Below are positions 25,071 to 33,456 of a stretch of 64,000 nt of DNA, in pieces. The stretch is taken from assembly GCF_009830105.1 (NCBI RefSeq), contig NZ_WURB01000008.1, positions 186,001 through 250,000 of the forward strand, written 5' to 3'. Position numbers and translations under genes: made by a program. Origin of the DNA: Microvirga makkahensis (GTDB lineage Bacteria; Pseudomonadota; Alphaproteobacteria; Rhizobiales; Beijerinckiaceae). How positions within the stretch are numbered: position 1 is the stretch's first letter; the number at the start of each line of letters is the position of its first letter. Under the pieces are notes generated by a model. The model was not told the DNA's origin and ran no database searches. It saw nothing but the letters and a program-made list of their open reading frames with translations.

Positions 25071-25448
25071 ATGACCAAGCAGACTTTCGGAGCCTCCCAC
25101 GTTCCCTTGTCGCCGGCAGTCCGGGCGGGGGATTTCATCTTCATCTCGGGGCAGACGCCGGTCGGCCCGAACGGAGAGAATGTCGGCGGCACGATCGAGG
25201 TCCAAACCCGTCAGGTTCTCGAGAACATCAAGGCCGCCTTGTCCTTGGCCGGTGCGGAGATGTCCGATGTGGTCAAGACGACAGTCTGGCTCGAGGATGC
25301 ACGCGATTTCGGCGGATTCAACAAGGTCTATGCCAGCTACTTCCCCGCCAACCCGCCGGCCCGCACAACCGCCGAGGGTCGCCTGATGGTGGATATCAAG
25401 GTCGAGATCGAGGCCATCGCCTACAAGCCCCTGGACGGACGTTCATAG
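25071..25448 (+). CDS. RidA family enamine/imine deaminase
   Basis: A 125-residue YjgF/YER057c/UK114 protein. Family marks are FIFISGQTPVGPNG, QTRQVLENIKAALSLAGAEM, VVKTTVWLEDARDF and YFPANPPARTTAEGRL with the substrate-binding Arg. RidA hydrolyses 2-aminoacrylate and other enamines left by PLP dehydratases, which fits the DSD1-type enzyme of the leftward arm. AAGGAAGAG precedes ATG 25071; the ATG at 25056 overlaps that site and is unlikely. Confidence 0.88.
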   Translation: MTKQTFGASHVPLSPAVRAGDFIFISGQTPVGPNGENVGGTIEVQTRQVLENIKAALSLAGAEMSDVVKTTVWLEDARDFGGFNKVYASYFPANPPARTTAEGRLMVDIKVEIEAIAYKPLDGRS

Positions 25449-25562
25449 CCGGCGGGTTCCCCGCCCGATCTGCCGCCGTTTACCTTGTGTCTTAAGCCTT
25501 TGTCGACCGCGAGCCCTTATCGAGACGGCGGGTCGAAGAATTCCCAGCAAAGGAACGGCACA

Positions 25563-25877
25563 ATGGCTCTGACGGGGCGTTTCAACCTCCGGAAATCTTT
25601 TTCCGGACGGATCATCTTGCAGGTCGAAGAGGAGGTGAAGAGTGTCTGGAGCCTCTTCTCGCGACAACCGAAGTTCCGCAAGCGCTGGCGCGATGCGAAA
25701 GCAATGGATCTTCCGGCGGCCGAATTGCGTGCTCTCATGGATCTGCGCAACCGTCCCCGGTTCGTCACGCAGGCGTTCGAACCGACCCAGGTCGTTCGCC
25801 CGGCGCCGCGTATGGAGGAGCCGGCGCTTTCCGTGCGGACTGTTCCAGAAGAGGTGCGTTCGGTCGCCACGCATTGA
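25563..25877 (+). CDS. Hypothetical protein
   Basis: A 104-residue basic cytoplasmic protein with no signal peptide. It begins MALTGRFNLRKSFSGRIILQ and continues VEEEVKSVWSLFSRQPKFRKRW, a beta-rich then helical pattern; the C-terminal 35 residues are Pro/Val/Arg-rich. AAAGGAAC upstream supports the start. No family recognised. It is followed by a strong hairpin terminator. Confidence 0.6.
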   Translation: MALTGRFNLRKSFSGRIILQVEEEVKSVWSLFSRQPKFRKRWRDAKAMDLPAAELRALMDLRNRPRFVTQAFEPTQVVRPAPRMEEPALSVRTVPEEVRSVATH

Positions 25878-25882
25878 GAGGA

Positions 25883-25906
25883 GGGGCTGCCCGTGAGGGC
25901 AGCCCC
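25883..25906. terminator. Bidirectional stem-loop terminator
   Basis: A perfect 10-bp stem GGGGCTGCCC/GGGCAGCCCC with a GTGA loop lies between two convergent genes. No long T-run follows. Confidence 0.65.
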
Positions 25907-25914
25907 GATCTGTT

Positions 25915-26298
25915 TCAGGATTCCTGTCCGGTGGCCGAGGGCGGGTCCATCAGCTCCCAGTTCGCGAAAAGATCGATGGTGGCGTGTCCCGGCATATCGT
26001 TGCCGAGATAGAGCAGGATCTCGACCCAGGGGCGGCCATAGGCGCGGGGCGTAACCTTCGTCACCTGACCGAAGAACCCGGTGAGCGGACAGCGGACGAA
26101 CTCGCCGACCTCGGGCCAGCGGGTCTGCTCGTACTGCAGTTCCTTTTCCGCGTCTCGAAGCTCCATCCGCAGCCGCTCCACCTTGGCCAGAAGTTCGGCG
26201 ATGCGCTTCGTGCAGTGGCTTTCCTGAAGCTCGTGCAGCTTGGGGCCGAGCGCCAGCCCTTCACCAAATTCGGCAGGCGGTAGCGAAATCAGGCTCAT
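25915..26298 (-). CDS. Hypothetical protein with coiled coil and KOW-like segment
   Basis: A 127-residue cytosolic protein. Residues about 20-62 form a coiled coil (HCTKRIAELLAKVERLRMEL, RDAEKELQYEQ). The C-terminal half has a beta-rich stretch GEFVRCPLTGFFGQVTKVTP that recalls a KOW/SH3-like turn, ending in WVEILLYLGNDMPGHATIDL. AAGGGACG upstream of ATG 26298 sets the start; the longer upstream reading is antisense to the extensin-like gene. Function unknown. Confidence 0.6.
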   Translation of the reverse strand: MSLISLPPAEFGEGLALGPKLHELQESHCTKRIAELLAKVERLRMELRDAEKELQYEQTRWPEVGEFVRCPLTGFFGQVTKVTPRAYGRPWVEILLYLGNDMPGHATIDLFANWELMDPPSATGQES

Positions 26299-26461
26299 CA
26301 CACGTCCCTTCTCGACGACAGGATGGACGACAAGGACCGCTGCGAGAGGAATGTCTCCAGGGCTCGTCAAAAATGTGGGGCGGGGGAGAGCCGACAGCAA
26401 GACACCCAAAAGGATAAAAAGGACATATGGAACGCAGGCTTGCCACGGCCGATTGACAAGC

Positions 26462-27238
26462 ATGGCAAAGCTACTTTCTGGACAATTCCGTGGCTGGAGA
26501 TGGCGTCGCGCTGCGCGCCGGGCGGTTTGGGATCTGAGTCCTTTGATCCTCGTGCTGTGGCTCGGATACCCAGAGACAGGATTGGCCCAGCCAGCCGCGC
26601 CGCCTTTGCCGCCGCCCAGACCTGACCTTCCTGCGCCGCCTGCCGACGGGCCGGGCGCTCCGAAGGCCGCGAGTGCCGGGCCGCAAACCGGACCTGCCAC
26701 CGAGGCTGACACGGGCTGCCTCGAGCGTTTGGACAAGCTCGGGGTCCGGTTCGAGAAGCTGTCTCCCGTACAGGAGAAAGGCTGCAAGATTGGCAACCCC
26801 GTTTCGGTCTCTGCGCTCTCGAACACCATCGAGATAGCGCCTGCATCGGTGATGGAATGTAGCTATGCGGAAAACCTGGCGCGTTGGATCGCGAACGTCG
26901 TCGTGCCACGCGCAAGCGAGCATCTCCAGAGCGCACCGACGAAGCTCTTGATCGGCACGGCCTATCAGTGCCGGGACCAGCGTTCGGGAGCCAAGTTGAG
27001 CGAGCACGCCTTCGGCAACGGCGTCGACGTGATGGGATTCGAATTCGACAGGCGTCCGCCGTTGCGGGTCAAATTCCAGTCCGAGGGATCACCTGAGGCC
27101 GCATTCCAATCCGCCATCCAGAAGGAGGCCTGCTCGATCTTTACCACTGTGCTGGGCCCAGGTTCCGATGACGACCATGGCGATCATCTCCACCTCGATA
27201 TGCGGATGCGAAAGGGTGACTACCGCATTTGCCAGTAA
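26462..27238 (+). CDS. Extensin-like C-terminal domain secreted protein
   Basis: A 258-residue protein of the extensin family (Extensin-like_C), widespread in Hyphomicrobiales and thought to act at the cell wall. An N-terminal hydrophobic segment (LSPLILVLWLGYPETGLAQ) exports it, followed by a Pro/Ala-rich linker (about 45-80). The domain shows CLERLDKLGVRFEKL, ECSYAENLARWI, GTAYQCRDQRSGAKLSEHAF, GNGVDVMGFEF and DDHGDHLHLDMR. Conserved His and Asp residues resemble a D-Ala-D-Ala carboxypeptidase-like metal site. The ribosome site at ATG 26462 is weak, so the start is less certain. Confidence 0.85.
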   Translation: MAKLLSGQFRGWRWRRAARRAVWDLSPLILVLWLGYPETGLAQPAAPPLPPPRPDLPAPPADGPGAPKAASAGPQTGPATEADTGCLERLDKLGVRFEKLSPVQEKGCKIGNPVSVSALSNTIEIAPASVMECSYAENLARWIANVVVPRASEHLQSAPTKLLIGTAYQCRDQRSGAKLSEHAFGNGVDVMGFEFDRRPPLRVKFQSEGSPEAAFQSAIQKEACSIFTTVLGPGSDDDHGDHLHLDMRMRKGDYRICQ

Positions 27239-27316
27239 TGCAAAGGAACGGTCGCAGGGCTTTTGTCTTTGACATGAGCGCTGCCTCATTCCGAGGCGGG
27301 AGGAGTGGAGTCGAGG

Positions 27317-28300
27317 ATGAGAGTTCTGGCGCGTTTCGCGTTCGGTCTTTTGTGCATGGCGGGAAGCGTTGCTGCCGCTTCCCAGGACTTGAGCATTGAT
27401 GCGATCAACAGCGCCGGCGATCTCTCCATGAAACCGGAGAAGGGGCCCAGTCCGCTCCTGATCAAGGCACAGGTTCTCCTCGACCGCGCGCGTTTCTCTC
27501 CGGGTGTGATAGACGGTCGCGACGGAGAGAACCTGCAAAACGCCATCAAGGCGTTTGAAAAGGCACGAGGGCTTCAGGTCGACGGCGCGCTCGACGAGGA
27601 ACTCTTGGCGAAGCTGAACGAGACCTCGACCGACCCTGTTCTCATTTCCTACACGATCGCCGATGAAGACGTAAAAGGGCCTTTCATCGAAATTCCCGAC
27701 AAACTGGAGGCTCAGGCGGAACTCGAGAAACTGTTCTATTCCAGCGCTGAGGAACTTCTGGCCGAGAAATTCCATATGGATATCGATCTCCTGAAGGAGC
27801 TGAATCCGGGTAAACGCTTCGACGTGGCCGGCACCTCCATCGTTGTCGCCAATGTTGCTCCAGCCGGTGCCGCGGAGGACAAGCCGGAGGTCGAAAAGAT
27901 CGAGGTCGTAAAGAGCGAGAAGGCTCTACGGGTGCTCGGAAAGGACGGAGCTGTGCTCGCCGTCTATCCGGCCTCGATCGGCAGCGAAGAGAAGCCTGCC
28001 CCCTCGGGCACCCATACCGTGCGGGCCGTCGCACCCGATCCCGTTTACACGTACAATCCGGACTACGCGTTCAAGGGCGTGAAGGCGAAGGAGAAATTCG
28101 AGATAAAGCCTGGCCCCAACAATCCTGTCGGCTCCACCTGGATCGACCTCTCCGTGGAGTCATTCGGCATTCATGGCACGCCGGAGCCCGAGAAGATCGG
28201 CAAGGCCCATTCAAACGGCTGCGTGCGGCTGACGAACTGGGACGTGGAAGAACTGGCGGGAATGGTCGAGAAGGAGACCCCGGTCGATTTCCTCGATTGA
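27317..28300 (+). CDS. L,D-transpeptidase (YkuD) with peptidoglycan-binding domain
   Basis: A 327-residue periplasmic peptidoglycan crosslinking enzyme. Signal peptide at 1-24; a PG_binding_1 repeat at about 48-100 (LLIKAQVLLDRARFSPGVID, ALDEELLAKLNE); a LysM-like middle (YSSAEELLAEKFHM, DLLKELNPGK); and a C-terminal YkuD domain at about 195-325 with GSTWIDLSVESFGIHG and catalytic SNGCVRLTNWD, which contains the nucleophilic Cys. The usual SHGCVR is SNGCVR here. ATG 27317 has GGAG upstream. It lies 78 bases after the extensin-like gene, so both may serve the envelope. Confidence 0.9.
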   Translation: MRVLARFAFGLLCMAGSVAAASQDLSIDAINSAGDLSMKPEKGPSPLLIKAQVLLDRARFSPGVIDGRDGENLQNAIKAFEKARGLQVDGALDEELLAKLNETSTDPVLISYTIADEDVKGPFIEIPDKLEAQAELEKLFYSSAEELLAEKFHMDIDLLKELNPGKRFDVAGTSIVVANVAPAGAAEDKPEVEKIEVVKSEKALRVLGKDGAVLAVYPASIGSEEKPAPSGTHTVRAVAPDPVYTYNPDYAFKGVKAKEKFEIKPGPNNPVGSTWIDLSVESFGIHGTPEPEKIGKAHSNGCVRLTNWDVEELAGMVEKETPVDFLD

Positions 28301-28318
28301 ATGCCTGACAAATGATTC

Positions 28319-28594
28319 TCAATCGTCGTTGGCGGAGTTCAGCTGATCGGGCTTCATGCCCTCGTCGACCTCGGTGTCATGCATGCGGACAAGCCATTCC
28401 AGCTGCTCCTGCACAAAGCTGGGGTCGCTGTGAAAGCGCATGGCGCAGGCCACCAGGAAAATCGCGATCTCCGGCAGGTCCTCGTCACCCATCTCTGGCA
28501 GGACAAGCTCCAGCTCCGTCATGTTTCCGGATGTCACGATGGCTGCCTCGTTGGGAGGGATGACGGTGCCGCTGCTGTCGGGAGGAAGAGTCAT
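28319..28594 (-). CDS. Small acidic hypothetical protein
   Basis: A 91-residue acidic protein without signal or membrane segments. The core MTELELVLPEMGDEDLPEIA, IFLVACAMRFHSDPSFVQEQ, LEWLVRMHDTEVDEGM looks well folded and helical. The start may be 28594 (AGGT upstream) or the inner ATG at 28522. Its first codon overlaps the first codon of a weak forward ORF at 28593. No family recognised. Confidence 0.6.
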   Translation of the reverse strand: MTLPPDSSGTVIPPNEAAIVTSGNMTELELVLPEMGDEDLPEIAIFLVACAMRFHSDPSFVQEQLEWLVRMHDTEVDEGMKPDQLNSANDD

Positions 28595-28748
28595 GAGTGA
28601 ACCTGCGGATCGTTTTCGAGCTTCAGTCAGTTCTAAGGCGCCGGCCCCGAAGGTAAAGCCTCCGGCTCCGGATCAGAAGGTCCGCGCAACCGGAGACCGG
28701 GCGGCTCTTGCGCCTACTGCTTTCCGGGCCTGCCGTCGAGAAGATTGA
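28593..28748 (+). CDS. Possible 51-residue protein
   Basis: ATG 28593 follows a near-ideal GGAGGAAGAG. The product MSEPADRFRASVSSKAPAPK and onward is Pro/Ala/Lys-rich, with low third-position GC compared with neighbours. The ribosome site may be fortuitous, because the same bases encode Leu-Pro-Pro on the other strand. Reported as a low-confidence candidate. Confidence 0.25.
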   Translation: MSEPADRFRASVSSKAPAPKVKPPAPDQKVRATGDRAALAPTAFRACRRED

Positions 28749-28798
28749 AACAGCCCGGCGCCTGGTGCGGCGGGCCGCTGTCGCATCGTCCCCGCCTT

Positions 28799-29239
28799 TT
28801 ACGGATAGGTGCAGACGTAGCGCATGCCGTTGGTCGACAGGAACGTGCCCGTCACAGGATCATACGAGCGGTACTTGCGGGCGCAGTAGGCGGCAAGTTG
28901 CGGGTCGACCGTGCCTGGCGGGGGTGGAGGGGCGGCCTGAGCCTGGCTGCTGGCGATGGCGCTCCCAATCAATGCGCCTGCGGCCAAGCCGACAGCGCCT
29001 GCGGCCAGTGCGGAGCCTCCACCATGGCGATGGTGATGGTGGTGACGGCGGTAGTAACGGGGCGGGGGAGGACGATAGCCGCGCCGGGGACGATATTGAG
29101 TGTAACTTTCGTTGGGATAGGCACGGTCGATCTGGGAAAGGATCTGACTGGGAAGCACCTCCGCATGCACAGGAAGACTGGAGCTGAGAAGGACACCAAT
29201 CATGCCTGCGCTTCCGAGGATTGCAGTAAACTTGCGCAT
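28799..29239 (-). CDS. BA14K family secreted protein
   Basis: A 146-residue exported protein, second BA14K member in the window. A signal peptide (MRKFTAILGSAGMIGVLLSS, cleavage after VHA) leads to a Tyr/Arg/Pro-rich and His-rich segment (about 45-75, with a run of five His). A hydrophobic Ala/Gly stretch ALAAGAVGLAAGALIGSAIA follows, then the BA14K core QLAAYCARKYRSYDPVTGTF ending in YVCTYP. TCAGGAG precedes ATG 29239. The His run could bind metal, but this is speculation. Confidence 0.85.
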   Translation of the reverse strand: MRKFTAILGSAGMIGVLLSSSLPVHAEVLPSQILSQIDRAYPNESYTQYRPRRGYRPPPPRYYRRHHHHHRHGGGSALAAGAVGLAAGALIGSAIASSQAQAAPPPPPGTVDPQLAAYCARKYRSYDPVTGTFLSTNGMRYVCTYP

Positions 29240-29589
29240 TGATGACTCCTGAATTTGCATCATTGCACTACCGGCGGGATAGGGCTGGGGCAAAGTTACA
29301 CTGTCCTCTGCCAAGCTTGCAAATTCTATCCTGCCCTTCATGAAGGACCGGCCACTGATTGGTTAAGCCACGGTAAGGTCACCGGACAAATCTGGCCGGA
29401 GGAGACAGCCCTCATCGTATGAAACAGGGTCTCTTTTGCCTTCGGGCCATCATCCGATTTCCTGCGTGCTCGCCCGCACAGCACTTGCCCTGTGCCCCTT
29501 TTCGAGCAAAATTCCTTCAATACCCTGGATTTTCGGCCCGAAATCATTCAGAACTTGTATGTTCTAACGTGAGCTCTTCGGCGGGAACC

Positions 29590-30102
29590 ATGCGACACAA
29601 TATAACGTTAAAAGTGTTGCCCGCTTTGCTGGTTGGAGCCTGGGGTGCCCAGGCCGCCAGCCCTTTGCCGACACCCAAGGGGCTCGTGCTGCTGATCATT
29701 TCCGGCAGCACCGGACAAACCGCTATGGGGTACGAAGCTCGACTTGATCGAAACATGCTCGAATCCCTGCGGCCGGCTTCTGTTGAGACGTTCTCATTCG
29801 TCTGGGCAAAGAAGCCACTCTGCGAGGACATCCCCCGGCGGATTGTTCCCGGGAGAGAGGGCCGCAAGGGAACTTCGATTGTGGTCACGGTTCCCAACCG
29901 ATGCAAAATAACGACTCCGCTCGGCGATCTGAAATATGAGCCCGTTAGCGCAATGCGCGTGGACGGGCAGGTGTTGACGCTGCGTGACAAGGGGCCGCCA
30001 TGGGTCGTCTATCCCGGCGAGGCCGCCCCTGCTCTCCAGGCACCGATATACGAGGCCCGCTGGATTTGGCAGTTGATCAGGCTGCAGGTCGAGCAACCAT
30101 GA
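29590..30102 (+). CDS. Periplasmic molybdopterin-oxidoreductase-like domain protein
   Basis: A 170-residue protein with a signal peptide (LPALLVGAWGAQA). Its C-terminal block, MRVDGQVLTLRDKGPPWVVY followed by EARWIWQLIRLQV, matches the end of small SUOX-fold domain proteins found in Hyphomicrobiales beside sensor kinases ('DKGP.W..YP...IWQL..L.V'). Molybdenum-ligand residues are not apparent, so a sensing role is more likely than catalysis. Its stop overlaps the histidine kinase start by ATGA, so it probably feeds a signal to that kinase. Confidence 0.6.
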   Translation: MRHNITLKVLPALLVGAWGAQAASPLPTPKGLVLLIISGSTGQTAMGYEARLDRNMLESLRPASVETFSFVWAKKPLCEDIPRRIVPGREGRKGTSIVVTVPNRCKITTPLGDLKYEPVSAMRVDGQVLTLRDKGPPWVVYPGEAAPALQAPIYEARWIWQLIRLQVEQP

Positions 30103-32243
30103 AGCTCAGCATCAACAATCACAAGGCGGGATTGGTGACGCTTGCGGCGGTGGCGGTTCTCGCCCTTTCCCTGAGCTTTGCCGTTGTGAGATTGTTCGAC
30201 ATCGATCGGGATCTGCGCACGGAAGATACCCATGCCAACCTGTGGATGATCTCCCAGGCCCAGTTCGAAGCCGCACTCATGGCGGAAAGTCTCGCCCGCT
30301 ATGCGGCGAAGGATGACTTCCCTGTTCCGGAACAGGCTCCGACGTCTCGTCTGCCGATTCTGATCAGCCGGGTGGCCGTGCTGCTTGACGGGCCCCAAGC
30401 CGAAATCATCGGCAAGGTCGGCTTGCTGGGCGACCTGAAGGCCGCTTACCTCCTCCTCACCCTTGCCAAGCCCCTTGTCGAGCAAGGCATGACTTCGGAA
30501 CAGGCCTCGCAATTGCGAGTGCAGGTCCACGAGCTCGGCGGTGACTTACGGGACGCGGCCGACGAGGTCATGATGCTCAACCGCACGGACGTAGCGTCCA
30601 AACGTGCCATGTATCTTCGGGTCGTGCTGGAGAGCCTCGCTTTCCTCTCAGGCATTGTCCTGAGCGCCGCGTTTCTCCTGCTCAGATTGTTTCGGGGCGT
30701 GCAGGAGGCGAGTCAAGCCAAGCAATTGTTGCGCCAGGAGCAGGAGCTTTCGGATCTCGTCATCAACAATGTCAGCAATCAGGGCATCATCATGTTTGAC
30801 GAGAAACTGGAGTGCCTGCTCTGGAATCCGGGTATGGAGGGGCTCCTTCACATCAAGGCTGATGAAGCCATCGGCCGCCTGGTGCAGGATCTCGACCCCC
30901 TGTTCTCCAAACCCGATATGATCCGCTCGCTCGATCTCGCAATCGAGGGAACGAGTACGGTTTTCGAGGACGAGACGGAAGGCGAGGCTGGTCAGGAGCG
31001 CTGCCTGGAGGTCAACTGCTTTCCTGTTTCCATGGCGCAGCGCAAACTGGGCATCGCCTTCGTGCGCGACGTGACGGAGCAATGGCTTGCCCGTAGGGAA
31101 GCCGAGCGCCTGAACTTCGATCTGGAGATCAAGGTGCTTCAGCGCACCGCCGCCCTTCGGCAGGCTGAACGACGCCTGATCGCGGCCATCGAATCCGCCG
31201 CGGAAGGATTCGCAGCCTTCGATTGGACCGGCAAGCTCCTGTTCGCGAACGAGCAGATCTGGGCTGCCGCTCCCGTGGCGCTCTGGTGCCGGGAGCAGAT
31301 GAGCCTTCCCGTTTTCCTCCGCTGCTTCGCCATGTGCGAAGGGGCAGATCATCGGCTCCTGACTGCGCAGCCTCCCTTCGAGGAAATCGAGATCGACGTT
31401 CTGATCAAGAAAGATGTATGGACCCGCCTGTCGGTCACAAAAGCGGACGGCGCAACGATCTTCGTGCGCCTCACCGATATCTCGGCGTACAAACAGGTGG
31501 CGGCGGCGCTCCAGTCCGCGCTGGAGCGCGAGCGCGAGACGACGGATGCCTACCGCAACTTCGTCTCTATGGTATCGCATCAATTCCGGACGCCGCTGGC
31601 GATCCTCGATTCCAGCGCGCAGCGCATCCTGAGGCGAGGCCCGAACCTGACTCCGGAGGAACTCGCCACGCGCATTCAGAAGATCAGGAATGCCGGCAGC
31701 CGCCTGACCCGCCTCGTAGAGAGCGTCCTGAATGCTGCCAAACTCGACGCCGGGCGCATCGAGCTGAACCCCGAGCCCTGCGACCTTGTCCAACTCGTGG
31801 TCGATATCGGCGAGCGTCAGAGTGAGCTGAATTCCCACTCCACGATCCGGTTTCAGGTGCCTGAGTATTCCGTCAGGGTCCATTGCGATACGATGCTGAT
31901 CGAGCAGGTCTTCATCAATCTCCTGTCGAATGCGCTGAAGTATTCAGGCGATAATCCGGTTGTGGAGATCAAGGTCTGGACGGAGGGCGCACGGGCGTTC
32001 TGCTCTGTCCAGGACTGGGGGATCGGTATTCCGGAGGACGAATTGCCCAAGATCTTCGACAGGTTCTATCGCGCGAGAACGGCTTCCGGGATCGCAGGGA
32101 CGGGTATCGGGCTGAATTTTGCGCAAAGAATCATGCATCTGCACGGGGGGGAAATTCAGGTGGAGAGCTTCGAAGCAGAGGGATCCCTGTTTACATTCGA
32201 CCTACCTCTATCGAATGTCGACCAGGCGCAGCAGGCTGCATAG
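30099..32243 (+). CDS. Membrane sensor histidine kinase with PAS domains
   Basis: A 714-residue kinase. Two transmembrane helices (about 10-32 and 180-200) flank a periplasmic sensor region. Two PAS-like domains follow (about 225-345, ELSDLVINNVSNQGIIMFDE; and about 365-470), the second preceded by a coiled coil. The HisKA domain has the phosphorylated His in SMVSHQFRTPLAILDSSAQ (His494). The ATPase domain shows NLLSNALKYSG, VQDWGIGIPEDELPKIFDRF and GTGIGLNFA. It overlaps the oxidoreductase-like gene upstream and is followed 12 bases later by its likely response regulator. Confidence 0.92.
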   Translation: MKLSINNHKAGLVTLAAVAVLALSLSFAVVRLFDIDRDLRTEDTHANLWMISQAQFEAALMAESLARYAAKDDFPVPEQAPTSRLPILISRVAVLLDGPQAEIIGKVGLLGDLKAAYLLLTLAKPLVEQGMTSEQASQLRVQVHELGGDLRDAADEVMMLNRTDVASKRAMYLRVVLESLAFLSGIVLSAAFLLLRLFRGVQEASQAKQLLRQEQELSDLVINNVSNQGIIMFDEKLECLLWNPGMEGLLHIKADEAIGRLVQDLDPLFSKPDMIRSLDLAIEGTSTVFEDETEGEAGQERCLEVNCFPVSMAQRKLGIAFVRDVTEQWLARREAERLNFDLEIKVLQRTAALRQAERRLIAAIESAAEGFAAFDWTGKLLFANEQIWAAAPVALWCREQMSLPVFLRCFAMCEGADHRLLTAQPPFEEIEIDVLIKKDVWTRLSVTKADGATIFVRLTDISAYKQVAAALQSALERERETTDAYRNFVSMVSHQFRTPLAILDSSAQRILRRGPNLTPEELATRIQKIRNAGSRLTRLVESVLNAAKLDAGRIELNPEPCDLVQLVVDIGERQSELNSHSTIRFQVPEYSVRVHCDTMLIEQVFINLLSNALKYSGDNPVVEIKVWTEGARAFCSVQDWGIGIPEDELPKIFDRFYRARTASGIAGTGIGLNFAQRIMHLHGGEIQVESFEAEGSLFTFDLPLSNVDQAQQAA

Positions 32244-32255
32244 GTGAGCAAGGCC

Positions 32256-33299
32256 ATGAATGATCAGAAAACGATCCTTTGCGTCGAGGACGAGGATGAT
32301 TTGAGGTCCGATCTGGCCGAAGAGCTGGAGGCCGCGAATTACCGGGTGCTCCAGGCTGCCAACGGCAGCGAGGCGCTCAGGCTGCTCGACACCGAGCGTC
32401 CCGATCTCGTGCTCTGCGACATCACCATGCCAGGCGTCGGCGGCTATGACGTCCTCAAGGCAATTCGCGAGCAGGGGGACAAGGCCGACGTGCCGTTCAT
32501 CTTCCTGACTGCCTTGGCGGAGCGGAACGATGTCCTTGTGGGCAAGCAGGCCGGGGCGGACGATTATCTGGTGAAGCCGATCGACTACGAGATTCTGCTC
32601 GCTACCATCGCGGCGCGCCTCAATCAGGTGGCGCGCGTGCAGTCGAGCGCAGTCAGCCGCGCCGAGGAGGCCTGGCAGGAAATCCTCAAATCGTCGCGCG
32701 GGCGCACCGTCGAGGCGCTCCACAAGGCCACTTTCGCATTCGACCGGTTTCTCGTTGGTGTCCTCATCGTCGACGAGATGGGCGCCGTGAGGCTTATGAA
32801 CAAGGAGGCTGAGCGGATCATCGGAGAGAGCGATGGCATCAGTCTCTCCGGCGGCGTGCTGAGAGGGGCGGCGGCAAAGCAGAACGCCAAGCTCCATCAA
32901 GCGATCGAGCGGGCCTTCGAGGAGGAGGCGCTCGACGAGATCGTTTCCTTCCCACGCACGTCCGGGGGACGGCCTTACCTCGTGCTCGTGCCCGGGCAGC
33001 GCTTCTCGATCGACGAGCGTCCCGACGCGGTGGTTCTGCTCGTGATCGACACGGAGCAGCGCACCAAGGTATCCGGCGATACCTTGGTACAGCTCTACAA
33101 TCTGACGCCGTCCGAAACACGCGTTGCACTGATGCTTATCGACGGCAAGCGCCTCGATCAAATCGCCGAAGAACTCGACATCGCGCAGACGACCGTCGTC
33201 TTCCATCTGAAGAACCTTTTCAGGAAAACGGAAACCAACCGGCAGGCGGATCTGGTGCGCGTGCTGCTCTCGGTGCCGCTGCGGACGACGGGGGATTGA
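32256..33299 (+). CDS. Response regulator with LuxR-type output
   Basis: A 347-residue regulator. The receiver domain (1-120) has ILCVEDEDD, phospho-Asp55 in LVLCDITMPG, and LVKP with the conserved Lys. A middle PAS-like domain (about 150-265) contains FLVGVLIVDEMGAVRLMNKE. The C-terminal LuxR/GerE helix-turn-helix is LTPSETRVALMLIDGKRLDQ, AEELDIAQTTVVFHLKNLFR. The kinase at 30099-32243 is the obvious donor. ATG 32256 is chosen with AAGG upstream; a GTG at 32244 directly after the kinase stop is an alternative. Confidence 0.9.
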   Translation: MNDQKTILCVEDEDDLRSDLAEELEAANYRVLQAANGSEALRLLDTERPDLVLCDITMPGVGGYDVLKAIREQGDKADVPFIFLTALAERNDVLVGKQAGADDYLVKPIDYEILLATIAARLNQVARVQSSAVSRAEEAWQEILKSSRGRTVEALHKATFAFDRFLVGVLIVDEMGAVRLMNKEAERIIGESDGISLSGGVLRGAAAKQNAKLHQAIERAFEEEALDEIVSFPRTSGGRPYLVLVPGQRFSIDERPDAVVLLVIDTEQRTKVSGDTLVQLYNLTPSETRVALMLIDGKRLDQIAEELDIAQTTVVFHLKNLFRKTETNRQADLVRVLLSVPLRTTGD

Positions 33300-33456
33300 G
33301 GGCGCACGACGTTAAGGATTCATTTGCCATTCGCGCCGAAACAAAGTTCGGTCCCGCCTCTGCCACAATCTGTTCAGCTTCCAGTGAGGTTTGAGGCCCT
33401 ACAGTCACTGTCGAGAAAGGGAGAGCGGATATCTCCCTGGTTACAGGTGACGATTC

